Shown: positions 31,023 to 39,326 of the stretch, piece by piece | Position numbering within the stretch: the first letter of the stretch is position 1 | How the letters are laid out: each line of letters opens with the position of its first letter | Assembly (NCBI RefSeq): GCF_014191545.1 | Contig: NZ_AP023361.1 | Span: 1,888,501 to 1,952,500 of the forward strand | Reading direction: 5' to 3' | DNA length: 64,000 nt | Source of the DNA: Terrihabitans soli | Lineage (GTDB): Bacteria; Pseudomonadota; Alphaproteobacteria; Rhizobiales; Methylopilaceae | The notes under the pieces: generated by a model | Databases searched by the model: none | The model's input: only the letters and a program-made list of their open reading frames with translations | Told to the model about the DNA's origin: nothing | Made by a program: the position numbers and the translations under genes

Positions 31023-32537
31023 TCAGGCGGCTTTCGCCGTCTTTGCGAACTCTGCCGCGCCCTGGCCGGCAAGCCGGCCGAAAGTGGCGCCGGACATCAG
31101 GCCCGTTCCGCTGGCGTAGTTTTCGAAGAACAGGCCGCCGACCATTTCGCCCGCGGCGTAAAGGCCATCAATCACTCCGGAATACGCATCCTCGACCTGA
31201 GCCGACGGCGTGACCTTGATCCCGCCGAAGGTGAAGGTCACACCTGTCGTTACGTGGTAGGCGTGATAGGGAGGCGTATCGAGCGCATTCGCCCAGTTCG
31301 TCTTGTCGATCGCAAGCCCGGTGGTCGAGCGGCCATCGCGAATGTTCGGATCGAACGCGACGTCGGATTTGCAGGCCGCGTTGAACGCGTAAACGGTCTC
31401 CAGGAACTGCTTCTTGTCGACGCCTTCCAGCTTCTCGGCCAGCCCCTCGAGCGTGTCCGATTCCGCCTTGGTCACCCGGCGAATGCGGTATTCCGAACGC
31501 AGGAGGTGAGACACTTTCGAGTCGAAGACCTGCCAGACGAACATGCCCGGCTGCTTCATGATCTCGCCGCCATATTTTGCGTATGTATGGCTGTGGAAAT
31601 TGGCGCCTTCGTCGACATATCTCTCGCCGCGCGCGTTGACCATGATGCCGAAGGGATAGTTGTGCTTCTGGAACTGATCGCCGACGCTGAGATCGCCGGT
31701 CGGAGGAGCGTTGACGTCCCAGGCGACCGAATGGCAGCCGGACCAATTGCCGTGCGGCTTGGCGCCGGCGTCGAGCGCCATTGTGAGACCGCGGCCCATG
31801 TTGAAGCGCGTGCCGCGCACCTTCGCCATGTCCCAGCCCTGCCCGAGGTAGCGGGCACGCATCTCGGTGTTGGATTCGAAGCCGCCGCAGGCAAGGATGA
31901 CAGCGCCGGCATTGATGGTGACGCCGCGTCCCTTCAGCTGCGCGCGGACGCCTGTAATGCGTCCGTTCTCCTCGATGAGACTCTGCGCCGGGCAATCATA
32001 GACGATCTCGATTCCGCGCTTCTCGACGTTCTTGTACAGCGCCTCCATGAGACCCGGGCCGCCGCCGGAAATATGCAGGGCAAGTCCGCCCCAGAACCGG
32101 AACTTGCCGTCGACCTTGAAGGCCTGACGCCCCAGGCCCGGACGAAGCTCGACGCCCTGACGCGCGACCCAAATGGCCGTCTCAAGACTGCTGCGCACCA
32201 GGACCTCGCAAAGCTCCGGATCGGTGCGGTAGGAGGTCAGCTCGTACATGTCGTCGAAGAACTGGTCGGTCGTGTAGGTACCGAAATCGATATTGGCCAG
32301 ATCTTCCTGATCGAGGGTCGGGCACACTTTGCGCAGATCGTCGAGCGACTCATAGGCAAAGCGGAACGCGCCGCCGGTGAACACCGAATTGCCGCCCCTC
32401 TCCTCAAAGGGCGCCGCCTCGATGATCAGAACGCTGGCTCCATTCTCATGCGCTGAGATCGCCGAGCACAGAGCGGCATTTCCAGCGCCAACGACCAGGA
32501 CATCAACCTGCTTCGATGCGAGTTCGTCTACGTTCAT
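31023..32537 (-). CDS. FAD-dependent dehydrogenase, tricarballylate dehydrogenase (TcuA)-like
   Basis: Flavoprotein of the fumarate reductase/succinate dehydrogenase group, closest by eye to TcuA, which oxidises tricarballylate to cis-aconitate. The 504-residue product has the dinucleotide motif VLVVGAGNAALCSAISAHEN, GGNSVFTGGAFRFAYESLDD, the substrate-side GERYVDEGANFHSHTYAKYG, and a C-terminal YAAGEMVGGLFFENYASGTG. Start ATG at 32535-32537 has GTGAGG upstream. It heads a unit with PrpD3 and etfBA, so ETF is the likely electron acceptor. The substrate is inferred. Confidence 0.82.
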   Translation of the reverse strand: MNVDELASKQVDVLVVGAGNAALCSAISAHENGASVLIIEAAPFEERGGNSVFTGGAFRFAYESLDDLRKVCPTLDQEDLANIDFGTYTTDQFFDDMYELTSYRTDPELCEVLVRSSLETAIWVARQGVELRPGLGRQAFKVDGKFRFWGGLALHISGGGPGLMEALYKNVEKRGIEIVYDCPAQSLIEENGRITGVRAQLKGRGVTINAGAVILACGGFESNTEMRARYLGQGWDMAKVRGTRFNMGRGLTMALDAGAKPHGNWSGCHSVAWDVNAPPTGDLSVGDQFQKHNYPFGIMVNARGERYVDEGANFHSHTYAKYGGEIMKQPGMFVWQVFDSKVSHLLRSEYRIRRVTKAESDTLEGLAEKLEGVDKKQFLETVYAFNAACKSDVAFDPNIRDGRSTTGLAIDKTNWANALDTPPYHAYHVTTGVTFTFGGIKVTPSAQVEDAYSGVIDGLYAAGEMVGGLFFENYASGTGLMSGATFGRLAGQGAAEFAKTAKAA

Positions 32538-32548
32538 CGCCTCACCCA

Positions 32549-32597
32549 CTTTTTGGTATACCATGGCATTCTACGCACAGCATCTCTTTGCCTGCAA
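32549..32597 (-). promoter_or_regulatory. promoter and operator-like site B before the TcuA-like gene
   Basis: On the minus strand TTGCAG (32592-32597) and TAGAAT (32568-32573) are separated by 18 nt and look like -35 and -10 elements. The operator-like match runs 32549-32573 and contains the perfect palindrome TGGTATACCA at 32554-32563, which would cover the transcription start. The start codon lies 17 nt further on. A bound repressor here would block initiation. Confidence 0.7.
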
Positions 32598-32711
32598 GCG
32601 GATTTCGGAAGATCGAGACCGTGAAGGAACAACTGTAGCCAAGGCGTCACGCATCGCTCCGCGGCCGCAGACATTCCCGCGGCGGTTTCACTCTCCGGGA
32701 CGCCGCAAAAA

Positions 32712-34112
32712 TCAGTGGACTGACAGCAGCGCGGTCAGCTGCCGCGCGTCCGGCAGCCGTTCGAGATTCATGACGGCGTCGATCAGCTGCTGCTGGTGCC
32801 CCGCCGGCAACACTTTTGCCGACAGCTTGCGGAATTTGTCGAAGATGTCCTCGTCACTTGCGAAGGATTTTTCGCTGCCGCGCGGCGCTTCGCGTTCCTC
32901 ATGGTGGACGCTGCCATCCTTCAGATGGACCTCGACCCGGACCTTGTGCCTGAAATTGGACCCTTGAGCGGTGATCGCCGGATCGTGGAGAACGGTGACT
33001 TTCTTCAGAAGCTGCATGCGCTCCGGATCCGCCACCAGCTCATCCTTGAACTGATCGACGAACACATCGCCATCGAGCAGCAAGGTCGCGACGCAGTAAG
33101 GCAGGTTCAGCTGCGCCGATGTCAGGCCCTCGGGCCGGTATTCCCAACCGACATGATCGACCGTGACCTGCGACCCGTGCACGACGATCTTGTCGAGCTC
33201 GGCGATCTCGAACGGCCGGCGTTCACGGATGGCGCGCACCGCATCCAGCGTCGTGTGATTTGAGCCGACACAGGAATAGAATTTCAGGGCGATCCGTTTC
33301 GTCTGGTAAACGGAACCGAAGCCCTTGCGCAGTTCTTCGAGATCGAAGCGATCGGTGGAGCGCGAGAAGGTCGTGCAGAAGCCGCCATAAGGCGCTTCGA
33401 ACACATCGATGATGCCGGTAAAACCGTTTGCTGCGAGCAGAGCGCCGTAGAGCCCGCTCTGCGACGAACGGCCGGCATGCATGCGCTTCACCATGGCGCC
33501 GAACTGCGCTGCCATCAGACCGGCCGATTGCGTGCCGGCGATGCCGAGCGCGTGCACGGTCTGCTCGGGAGTGAGGTCCATCGCACGCGATGCCGCCGCC
33601 GCTCCCGCGAACACGCCGACCGTTGCGCCCGAATGCCATCCCTGCCCGACATGTTCCTGGCCCATGCAGATGCCGACGCGCGGGCCGACTTCATAACCGG
33701 CGAGCGCCGCCGCCAGGAAATCGCGTCCGGACAGACCGCCGCGATGGATATCGGTTGCCGCAAGAAGCGCCGGAAGCGTCACCGCGCCGACATGCAGCAC
33801 GCCCTGCCGGTGGACATCGTCGAGCTCAAAACCCTGAATATGCGTCCCGTTGATGAGGGCGGCATGCGGCGCCGAGCTGCGGCGCGAGGTGCCGATAATG
33901 GTCGCAACTTCGCTCGTGTCGACGGCGCGCAGCGTATCCTGCAATATGCGCGACCATTGCAGGTTGGCGCTGTAGAGCGCACAGCCGAGAGAATCCAGAA
34001 CGAGCAGTTTGAGCCGGTGCAGGACATCCGCCGGCACATCCTCGTATTGCAGTTTCGATACATAATCGGCGACGGCACGCGTGTACTCGTTACCAATGGA
34101 GGCGTGCCCCAT
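32712..34112 (-). CDS. MmgE/PrpD family protein (PrpD4)
   Basis: 466-residue MmgE/PrpD-family protein, fourth paralogue. Features: LKLLVLDSLGCALYSANLQW, INGTHIQGFELDDVHRQGVL, GAVTLPALLAATDIHRGGLS, then GTQSAGLMAAQFGAMVKRMH and AGRSSQSGLYGALLAANGFT. The C-terminal lid has VHLKDGSVHHEEREAPRGSE. It starts 3 nt after the PrpB-like stop and is the last gene of a unit that begins with PrpD5. The exact reaction is unknown. Confidence 0.82.
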   Translation of the reverse strand: MGHASIGNEYTRAVADYVSKLQYEDVPADVLHRLKLLVLDSLGCALYSANLQWSRILQDTLRAVDTSEVATIIGTSRRSSAPHAALINGTHIQGFELDDVHRQGVLHVGAVTLPALLAATDIHRGGLSGRDFLAAALAGYEVGPRVGICMGQEHVGQGWHSGATVGVFAGAAAASRAMDLTPEQTVHALGIAGTQSAGLMAAQFGAMVKRMHAGRSSQSGLYGALLAANGFTGIIDVFEAPYGGFCTTFSRSTDRFDLEELRKGFGSVYQTKRIALKFYSCVGSNHTTLDAVRAIRERRPFEIAELDKIVVHGSQVTVDHVGWEYRPEGLTSAQLNLPYCVATLLLDGDVFVDQFKDELVADPERMQLLKKVTVLHDPAITAQGSNFRHKVRVEVHLKDGSVHHEEREAPRGSEKSFASDEDIFDKFRKLSAKVLPAGHQQQLIDAVMNLERLPDARQLTALLSVH

Positions 34113-34115
34113 GAT

Positions 34116-35027
34116 CTATGCTCCCGATTCAAGAGATGTTGTTACGATCTTCGCGTCGAGCGCCTCATAATCGTAATAGCCGATGGTCTTGTAGAGATCG
34201 GATCGCGTCATCATGCGCTCGACGCTTTTTCCGACTTCCCCTTGCGTCTTCAGCTCGGATAAAAACGCCCGGATGGACGCCGCCGCGATACGGAACGCAG
34301 AGACCGGATAGATCACCAGCTCAAAGCCAAGCGCATTGAAATCCGAAAGCGAGGTCTGGGGCGTCCGGCCGAACTCGGTCATATTGGCGAGGAGCGGCGC
34401 CTTGATGCGTGCGCGGGCGGTGCGCATCTGTTCGTGCGAGGTCAACGCTTCGACGAATATAATATCGGCGCCCGCGGCAGCATAACGGTTGGCGCGCTCG
34501 ATCCCTTCATCGAAGGATTGCGAGACCGCGTCGGTGCGCGCGCAGATCAGGATTTCCGATGAGGCCTGCTTTGCCGCCGAGATCTTGGCGCACATATCCT
34601 CGATGGGAACGATGGCCTTGTCGTTGAGATGGCCGCATTTCTTCGGAAGCTGCTGATCCTCGATCTGGATGCAGGCAGCGCCGATCTCTTCCAGCTCGCG
34701 GACGGTGCGCATCACGCTCAAGGCTTCGCCGAAACCCGTATCGCAATCGACGATCAGAGGAAGTCCCGAGGCCCGCACGACTTCGCGGGCGCGGCGCACA
34801 ACATCCTCGAGCGTCAGCATTCCAAGATCGGGCAGCGCCATGGACGCGGAGACGGCGGCTCCCGAAAGGTACAGCGCCTCAAAACCCGCTTTCTTCGCCA
34901 TGACCGCGGTAATGCCGTCGGGGGCACCTGGCACCGCGACGCTTTGCTTGCGGGCCAGAAGATCGCGCAATGCGGCGGCGCGATTGGCGCGCCCCTGTGT
35001 TTGGCCGTCCAGCCAGTCAATCGACAT
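34116..35027 (-). CDS. isocitrate lyase/PEP mutase family lyase, PrpB (methylisocitrate lyase)-like
   Basis: TIM-barrel lyase that cleaves a C-C bond in a 2-hydroxy di/tricarboxylate using Mg2+. The 303-residue product has GFEALYLSGAAVSAS, the metal-binding LIVDCDTGFGE (about residues 91-101), the catalytic loop PKKCGH (Cys131) followed by LNDK, and ICARTDA. The KKCGH signature and length fit PrpB, giving succinate plus pyruvate from 2-methylisocitrate; an oxaloacetate decarboxylase-like activity cannot be excluded. It sits between PrpD5 and PrpD4 with short gaps. Confidence 0.85.
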   Translation of the reverse strand: MSIDWLDGQTQGRANRAAALRDLLARKQSVAVPGAPDGITAVMAKKAGFEALYLSGAAVSASMALPDLGMLTLEDVVRRAREVVRASGLPLIVDCDTGFGEALSVMRTVRELEEIGAACIQIEDQQLPKKCGHLNDKAIVPIEDMCAKISAAKQASSEILICARTDAVSQSFDEGIERANRYAAAGADIIFVEALTSHEQMRTARARIKAPLLANMTEFGRTPQTSLSDFNALGFELVIYPVSAFRIAAASIRAFLSELKTQGEVGKSVERMMTRSDLYKTIGYYDYEALDAKIVTTSLESGA

Positions 35028-35052
35028 CTTTAGATTTTCCGTGTGCGTGATT

Positions 35053-36429
35053 TCAGGCCGAAACCAGATTCATGGTTTCCGCGAGTGCGCCGCGCTCATC
35101 GAACTTCATGAGCGTTGCAAACAGGCGCTCCGCCTTTTTCCCGCCGAGCGAGGGTTCGACAAGCGACATGAACTTCGCCTGGAACTGCTCCGTCGACATG
35201 GGATTCTGCGGATGGCCGAGAAACAGCTTCGTCTCCGACTGCAGGTGCTCGCCGTCTTCGAGCCAGACATCCATATAGGCTTCGAATTGCGGCTGTTCGC
35301 GCTGCGGCTTCAACTCGACTTTCGGGAGAATGGCGCGGACCGCCGGATCCCACACCATCGGCTCATCGAAATCGGCGGCCACCATCTTGTAGCCGCAGAG
35401 AGCCGCGGCGATGCAGAAAGGCACGCTGAACTTGCACTCCAGAGGCGATTGGGGATTGGTCTTGCCGGCCGTGAACGGTGCGTTGTAGTGGACCTTGCTT
35501 TCGACGCGGGCGATCTTGCGGCCCCGGACCTTCTCGGTCAGTTTGTGGGCGGCGGTGATCGATGCATGGGTCGCGCGGCAGCAGGCGAACGGCTTGTAGC
35601 CGTTGTTGAGAAGCTCCCACCCGTCGCTGAAATCGATTTCGGGAATGATCGCGCGACGATCCTGAATAAGGGCGTCGAGCATGCCGTTCTCGACTTCAAA
35701 CAGGCCTTTGGCCGCAACAAATCCCTCCGCGGCGAGATCGGCGGCGAGGATCCCGTTCATGGCCGACCGGCCCGCATGATAAGGCTTTGAGTCGCTGCCG
35801 AAGGACGCGACAAATCCGGCCGCAGATGTTGCCGCCGCGCTCAGCGCGTTGGCCGAACGCTCTTCGTCAAAACCCAAGAGCGTCGCGCTCGCGGCCGCCG
35901 CGCCGACGACACCGTTCACGCCCGTCGGATGAAACCCGCACTGCTGCATGTTGCGGCCGATGCCGCGAATGCCACCCGTGCCGAGATGCGCCATGACCTC
36001 ATAGCCGGTGATGAAAGCCGAAAGAACGGCCGATTCACTGCTGCCGCGATGACCGCCAACGGCGAGCGCCGCTGACCATACAGGAGCGCTGATGTGCCCG
36101 GCGCCGCCGATATGCGTATCGTCATAGTCCTGGCAATGCGCCATCGTCCCGTTGACGAGAGCGGCCATGGCCGGATTTGTTTTTCCGCCGCGGATGACCT
36201 GGGCGGCGCCGGGCGCCTTCCATTGCTCGGCCACCGCTTTGGTGGAGCGTGCCGCAGGATCGCCGCTGCCGCCGATGGCGCAGGCAAAATAGTCGACCAG
36301 AGCGAGCTTGGCGGCGTGGATGATTTCGGACGGGTAGTCTCGAGTCCCCGCCTCCGCGACAAAGCTTGCGATCCGGTCGCCCCGTCCCGTCTCAACACTG
36401 GTCGCGCGCTGCGCCGTCACACTGCCCAT
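35053..36429 (-). CDS. MmgE/PrpD family protein (PrpD5)
   Basis: 458-residue MmgE/PrpD-family protein, fifth paralogue and first gene after the regulator. It has KLALVDYFACAIGGSGDPAA, NGTMAHCQDYDDTHIGGAGH, GYEVMAHLGTGGIRGIGRNM and SAAGFVASFGSDSKPYHAGR. The ATG at 36427-36429 (MGSVTAQR) is preceded by GAGGG; upstream in-frame starts would run across operator-like site C. It forms a unit with the PrpB-like gene and PrpD4. Confidence 0.83.
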   Translation of the reverse strand: MGSVTAQRATSVETGRGDRIASFVAEAGTRDYPSEIIHAAKLALVDYFACAIGGSGDPAARSTKAVAEQWKAPGAAQVIRGGKTNPAMAALVNGTMAHCQDYDDTHIGGAGHISAPVWSAALAVGGHRGSSESAVLSAFITGYEVMAHLGTGGIRGIGRNMQQCGFHPTGVNGVVGAAAASATLLGFDEERSANALSAAATSAAGFVASFGSDSKPYHAGRSAMNGILAADLAAEGFVAAKGLFEVENGMLDALIQDRRAIIPEIDFSDGWELLNNGYKPFACCRATHASITAAHKLTEKVRGRKIARVESKVHYNAPFTAGKTNPQSPLECKFSVPFCIAAALCGYKMVAADFDEPMVWDPAVRAILPKVELKPQREQPQFEAYMDVWLEDGEHLQSETKLFLGHPQNPMSTEQFQAKFMSLVEPSLGGKKAERLFATLMKFDERGALAETMNLVSA

Positions 36430-36471
36430 GTCGCCCTCTTTTGGCTTCAGTCCTGCCCATCGCAACCGCGA

Positions 36472-36496
36472 TAGCATGCTACTGTATACCATTTTA
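36472..36496 (+). promoter_or_regulatory. operator-like site C of the GntR/FCD regulon
   Basis: 25-bp match to the shared motif (TAGCATGCTAC then TGTATACCATTTTA). The right half GTATACCATTTT is identical to sites A and D; the left half is degenerate. It lies 43-67 nt upstream of the PrpD5 start, in the spacer between that gene and the regulator gene. Confidence 0.65.
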
Positions 36497-36558
36497 TTTG
36501 GGGCACAAGCCGGGGCCGGCGCGGACACGCGCCCGGCGGCAAAGATTCTCGGAATGCC

Positions 36559-37239
36559 TTAGGAGTTTCCGTCCATCAGTGCGACCTGAAGGCGTGCGGC
36601 GAAGGCCGCCTTGATATGATCGGAGGACGCCTTCGCGGCGGCCGGACCGTTACGCGCCGCAATGGCTTCGGCCAATTTGCGGTGCTCCGCGACGACCGCG
36701 ATTTGCCGTTCGGGAAGCACGAGAGAAGACCCGCGCCGGTCTGCGGCAACGACGTCATCAAGGCTCGTGCTGAAGCGGTGAAGATAGCGGTTATGAGCGG
36801 CGCGCCGGATCAGTTCGTGAAAGACCTTGTTGTGCTCATACATCGCCGCACGGTCGCCGATGAGAGCGGGCTCCTGCTCGGAATGGCGAATCAAGGCTGC
36901 AAGCTCAGGGCCCGAGCCATTGATGGCGGCCTGTGCCGCAAGCGCGCCTTCCAGCACTTCCCGGGAGGCGAACAGCTCCTTCAGCGCGTCGTCGTCGAGC
37001 GTCGCCACGACGAGCCCGCGGCGAGGATGGTAGGATAACAGGCCTTCCGCCTGCAGCCGCTGCAGCCCTTCCCGGGCAGGTGTGCGGCTTATCTTGAGCA
37101 GATCCGCGATGCGATATTCCGAAACGCGGTCGCCGGGGGCAAAGCCGCCGTTCTCAATTGCGTCGCGCACCGCGTCATAGGCCCGCTGCGCCAGCGGGAC
37201 GTTATCTGCGGCCGTCTTCTTAATCCGCTCTCGTGCCAT
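36559..37239 (-). CDS. GntR-family transcriptional regulator, FCD (FadR/VanR) subfamily
   Basis: Probable local repressor of the tricarboxylate block. The 226-residue product has an N-terminal winged helix (LAQRAYDAVRDAIENGGFAP, then RIADLLKISRTPAREGLQRL) and a C-terminal all-helical FCD ligand domain with metal-ligand-like EHNKVFHELI, AEHRKLAEAI and DHIKAAFAAR. ATG at 37237-37239 is used. It lies between PrpD5 and a divergent ETF-QO gene and is flanked by GGTATACC-type sites, the kind of short palindrome bound by FCD-GntR proteins. An organic acid effector is inferred. Confidence 0.9.
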   Translation of the reverse strand: MARERIKKTAADNVPLAQRAYDAVRDAIENGGFAPGDRVSEYRIADLLKISRTPAREGLQRLQAEGLLSYHPRRGLVVATLDDDALKELFASREVLEGALAAQAAINGSGPELAALIRHSEQEPALIGDRAAMYEHNKVFHELIRRAAHNRYLHRFSTSLDDVVAADRRGSSLVLPERQIAVVAEHRKLAEAIAARNGPAAAKASSDHIKAAFAARLQVALMDGNS

Positions 37240-37285
37240 CAAGATCCCATAAGGCTAAGCCGTCCCCGGCGGTCGCGATCTTCCC

Positions 37286-37306
37286 TGCATACCATAATGG
37301 CATACC
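37286..37306. promoter_or_regulatory. half-site pair upstream of the GntR/FCD gene
   Basis: TGCATACCAT and ATGGCATACC occur back to back, each resembling half or a degenerate copy of the GGTATACCAT core. They lie about 50-65 nt upstream of the regulator start, so autoregulation is possible. The match is clearly weaker than at sites A-D. Confidence 0.4.
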
Positions 37307-37391
37307 GGGACAAACCAGAGTCACTACAGGAAAACATCAACAACCCTCGGAAGGGTTAAACGCGCTCCACCGGAACGAAAGGTTTCCTTCT

Positions 37392-37416
37392 AAGAATTCC
37401 ATGGTATACCATTTTA
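37392..37416 (+). promoter_or_regulatory. operator-like site D before the ETF-QO gene
   Basis: Best copy of the shared 25-bp motif: AAGAATTCC, then the perfect 12-bp palindrome ATGGTATACCAT (37401-37412), then TTTA. It lies 30 nt upstream of the chosen ATG, a position suited to repression. No convincing -35 box was found. Confidence 0.72.
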
Positions 37417-37445
37417 CTCCGACACTGGGGGTAAGGGTAAAATCG

Positions 37446-39107
37446 ATGGGTGAGGGGCAGGAGCAGGGCCGCGACAGAATGGAATATGACGTCGTGATCG
37501 TCGGCGCGGGCCCGGCGGGTCTCGCGGCGGCCATCCGTCTCAAACAGCTAAACCCCGCCTGCTCCGTCGTCATTCTGGAAAAAGGCGCCGCCGTCGGGGC
37601 GCATATTCTCTCCGGGGCGGTCATCGACCCGTCGGGACTGGACGAGCTTCTGCCGGGTTGGCGCGATGACGCCCCTGCTTCGATGACGAAGGTGACCGGC
37701 GAGCATTTTCTCGTCCTCAGCAAACGCAGAGCGTTCCGGCTGCCCAACTTTCTTATGCCTCCACTGATGAACAATCACGGGAACTATGTTGCATCGCTGG
37801 GAGACGTCTGCCGCTGGCTGGGTGAAAAGGCCGAGGCGCTCGGCGTCGAGATCTATCCGGGATTTGCCGCCACTGAGGTTCTTTACGACAGCGCCGGCGC
37901 CGTTATCGGCGTTGCGACCGGCGACACCGGCATCGGACGCGATGGACAGCCCCGGCCGGGATTTGCGCGCGGTATGGAGCTGGTGGGCCGATACACGCTG
38001 TTCGGCGAAGGCGCGCGCGGCTCGCTGACAAAAACGCTTCTTGCAAAATTCGGACTGGCGGGGGACCGCGCCGTCCCGAAGTTCGGCATCGGCATCAAGG
38101 AAACCTGGGAGATCAACCCTGCCCTGCACCGGCCGGGTTTCGTGCAGCACTCGTTCGGCTGGCCGCTGGACGCGCGCACGGGCGGCGGTTCTTTCCTTTA
38201 TCACCTGCCGCAGAACCGGGTCGCGGTCGGGTTCGTCGTCCACCTCGACTATGCCAATCCGTTTATCTCCCCGTTCGAGGAACTTCAGAGATTCAAAACT
38301 CATCCCTCGATCGCGCCTCTCTTCAAGGACGCACGGCGCACGGGATATGGGGCGCGCGCCATCACCGAAGGCGGTTGGCAATCGGTGCCGAAGCTTGTTT
38401 TTCCAGGCGGAGCGCTGCTCGGCTGCGCCGCCGGCATGGTCAATGTTCCAAGGATCAAAGGCGTGCACAACGCCATGCGGTCCGGGATGCAGGCGGCCGG
38501 CCATGTCGCGGCGGCCCTTCAGTCCGGCAGATCCCATGACGAACTTACCGGCTATGAAGATGAATGGAGGTGGAGCCCGATCGGCAGAGATCTCCGGATG
38601 GTTCGCAATGTGAAGCCGCTATGGGCACGCTTCGGCACGTTCGCCGGTATTGCTCTTGCGTCCATAGACCTGTGGTTCAACACGCTGACCGGCGGATGGT
38701 CTCCCTTCGGGACGCTGCTTCACCGCAAGGCCGATCATAAAGCCCTCGATCCCGCCAACCTGCATTCGCCGATAGACTATCCGAAACCGGACGGCGTACT
38801 TACATTCGACCGGCTTTCATCGGTCTATCTTTCCAATACAAATCACGAAGAAGACCAGCCCAGCCATTTGCGGGTTGCAAACCTTGCGCTTCAGGTCGTG
38901 TCGGAACTTGGCGCTTATGCGGGCCCGTCCGCGCGGTATTGCCCAGCCGCCGTCTACGAATGGCAGGAGAAGAACGGGGCGCCCGACTACGTCGTCAATT
39001 TCCAGAACTGCGTTCACTGCAAGACGTGCGATATCAAAGACCCGAACCAGAACATCACATGGGTTCCCCCGCAGGGCGGCGACGGTCCGGTCTACCCGCA
39101 GCTATGA
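37446..39107 (+). CDS. electron transfer flavoprotein-ubiquinone oxidoreductase
   Basis: Inner-membrane-associated enzyme that passes electrons from reduced ETF to ubiquinone. The 553-residue product has the FAD motif VVIVGAGPAGLAAAIRLKQL near the start, GAHILSGAVIDPSGLDELLP, a ubiquinone/membrane segment around the middle, and a C-terminal 4Fe-4S region with CPAAVYEW and NCVHCKTCDIKDPNQNITW (four Cys), ending WVPPQGGDGPVYPQL. Length is normal. ATG at 37446 has TAAGGG upstream; ATG at 37479 is an alternative. Its operator ties it to the TcuA/EtfBA genes. Confidence 0.93.
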   Translation: MGEGQEQGRDRMEYDVVIVGAGPAGLAAAIRLKQLNPACSVVILEKGAAVGAHILSGAVIDPSGLDELLPGWRDDAPASMTKVTGEHFLVLSKRRAFRLPNFLMPPLMNNHGNYVASLGDVCRWLGEKAEALGVEIYPGFAATEVLYDSAGAVIGVATGDTGIGRDGQPRPGFARGMELVGRYTLFGEGARGSLTKTLLAKFGLAGDRAVPKFGIGIKETWEINPALHRPGFVQHSFGWPLDARTGGGSFLYHLPQNRVAVGFVVHLDYANPFISPFEELQRFKTHPSIAPLFKDARRTGYGARAITEGGWQSVPKLVFPGGALLGCAAGMVNVPRIKGVHNAMRSGMQAAGHVAAALQSGRSHDELTGYEDEWRWSPIGRDLRMVRNVKPLWARFGTFAGIALASIDLWFNTLTGGWSPFGTLLHRKADHKALDPANLHSPIDYPKPDGVLTFDRLSSVYLSNTNHEEDQPSHLRVANLALQVVSELGAYAGPSARYCPAAVYEWQEKNGAPDYVVNFQNCVHCKTCDIKDPNQNITWVPPQGGDGPVYPQL

Positions 39108-39291
39108 GCGCGGCATCCGGCTCCGTGCGATGATCGAACGGCCCGAGCGCTAAAAAACGGCGTCCGGCGTTGCGGCAAATCCCTGATCCAAATGGGCGAA
39201 CCATCTCCGGCAGGATGTTCCTGACAGGCCATCCCTCGCCCGGCTCGTGCTAGCCGGCGGCATTTTTTCGATACAACCATTTACTGTATTG

Positions 39292-39318
39292 CCCGGATTG
39301 GTGCACAATCTATCCGGG
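39292..39318 (+). promoter_or_regulatory. inverted repeat overlapping the translation start region of the P450 fusion gene
   Basis: Arms CCCGGAT (39292-39298) and ATCCGGG (39312-39318) are separated by 13 nt and directly abut the AGGGGG ribosome binding site. It could be a repressor site or an RNA hairpin that hides the site. The rest of the 39108-39291 spacer shows no gene. Confidence 0.35.
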
Positions 39319-39326
39319 AGGGGGCG

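Noticed and set aside
19588-39107. Recently acquired genomic island
   Set aside because: No integrase, transposase, direct repeats or tRNA-end duplication flank the block, and base composition appears similar to the surroundings by eye.
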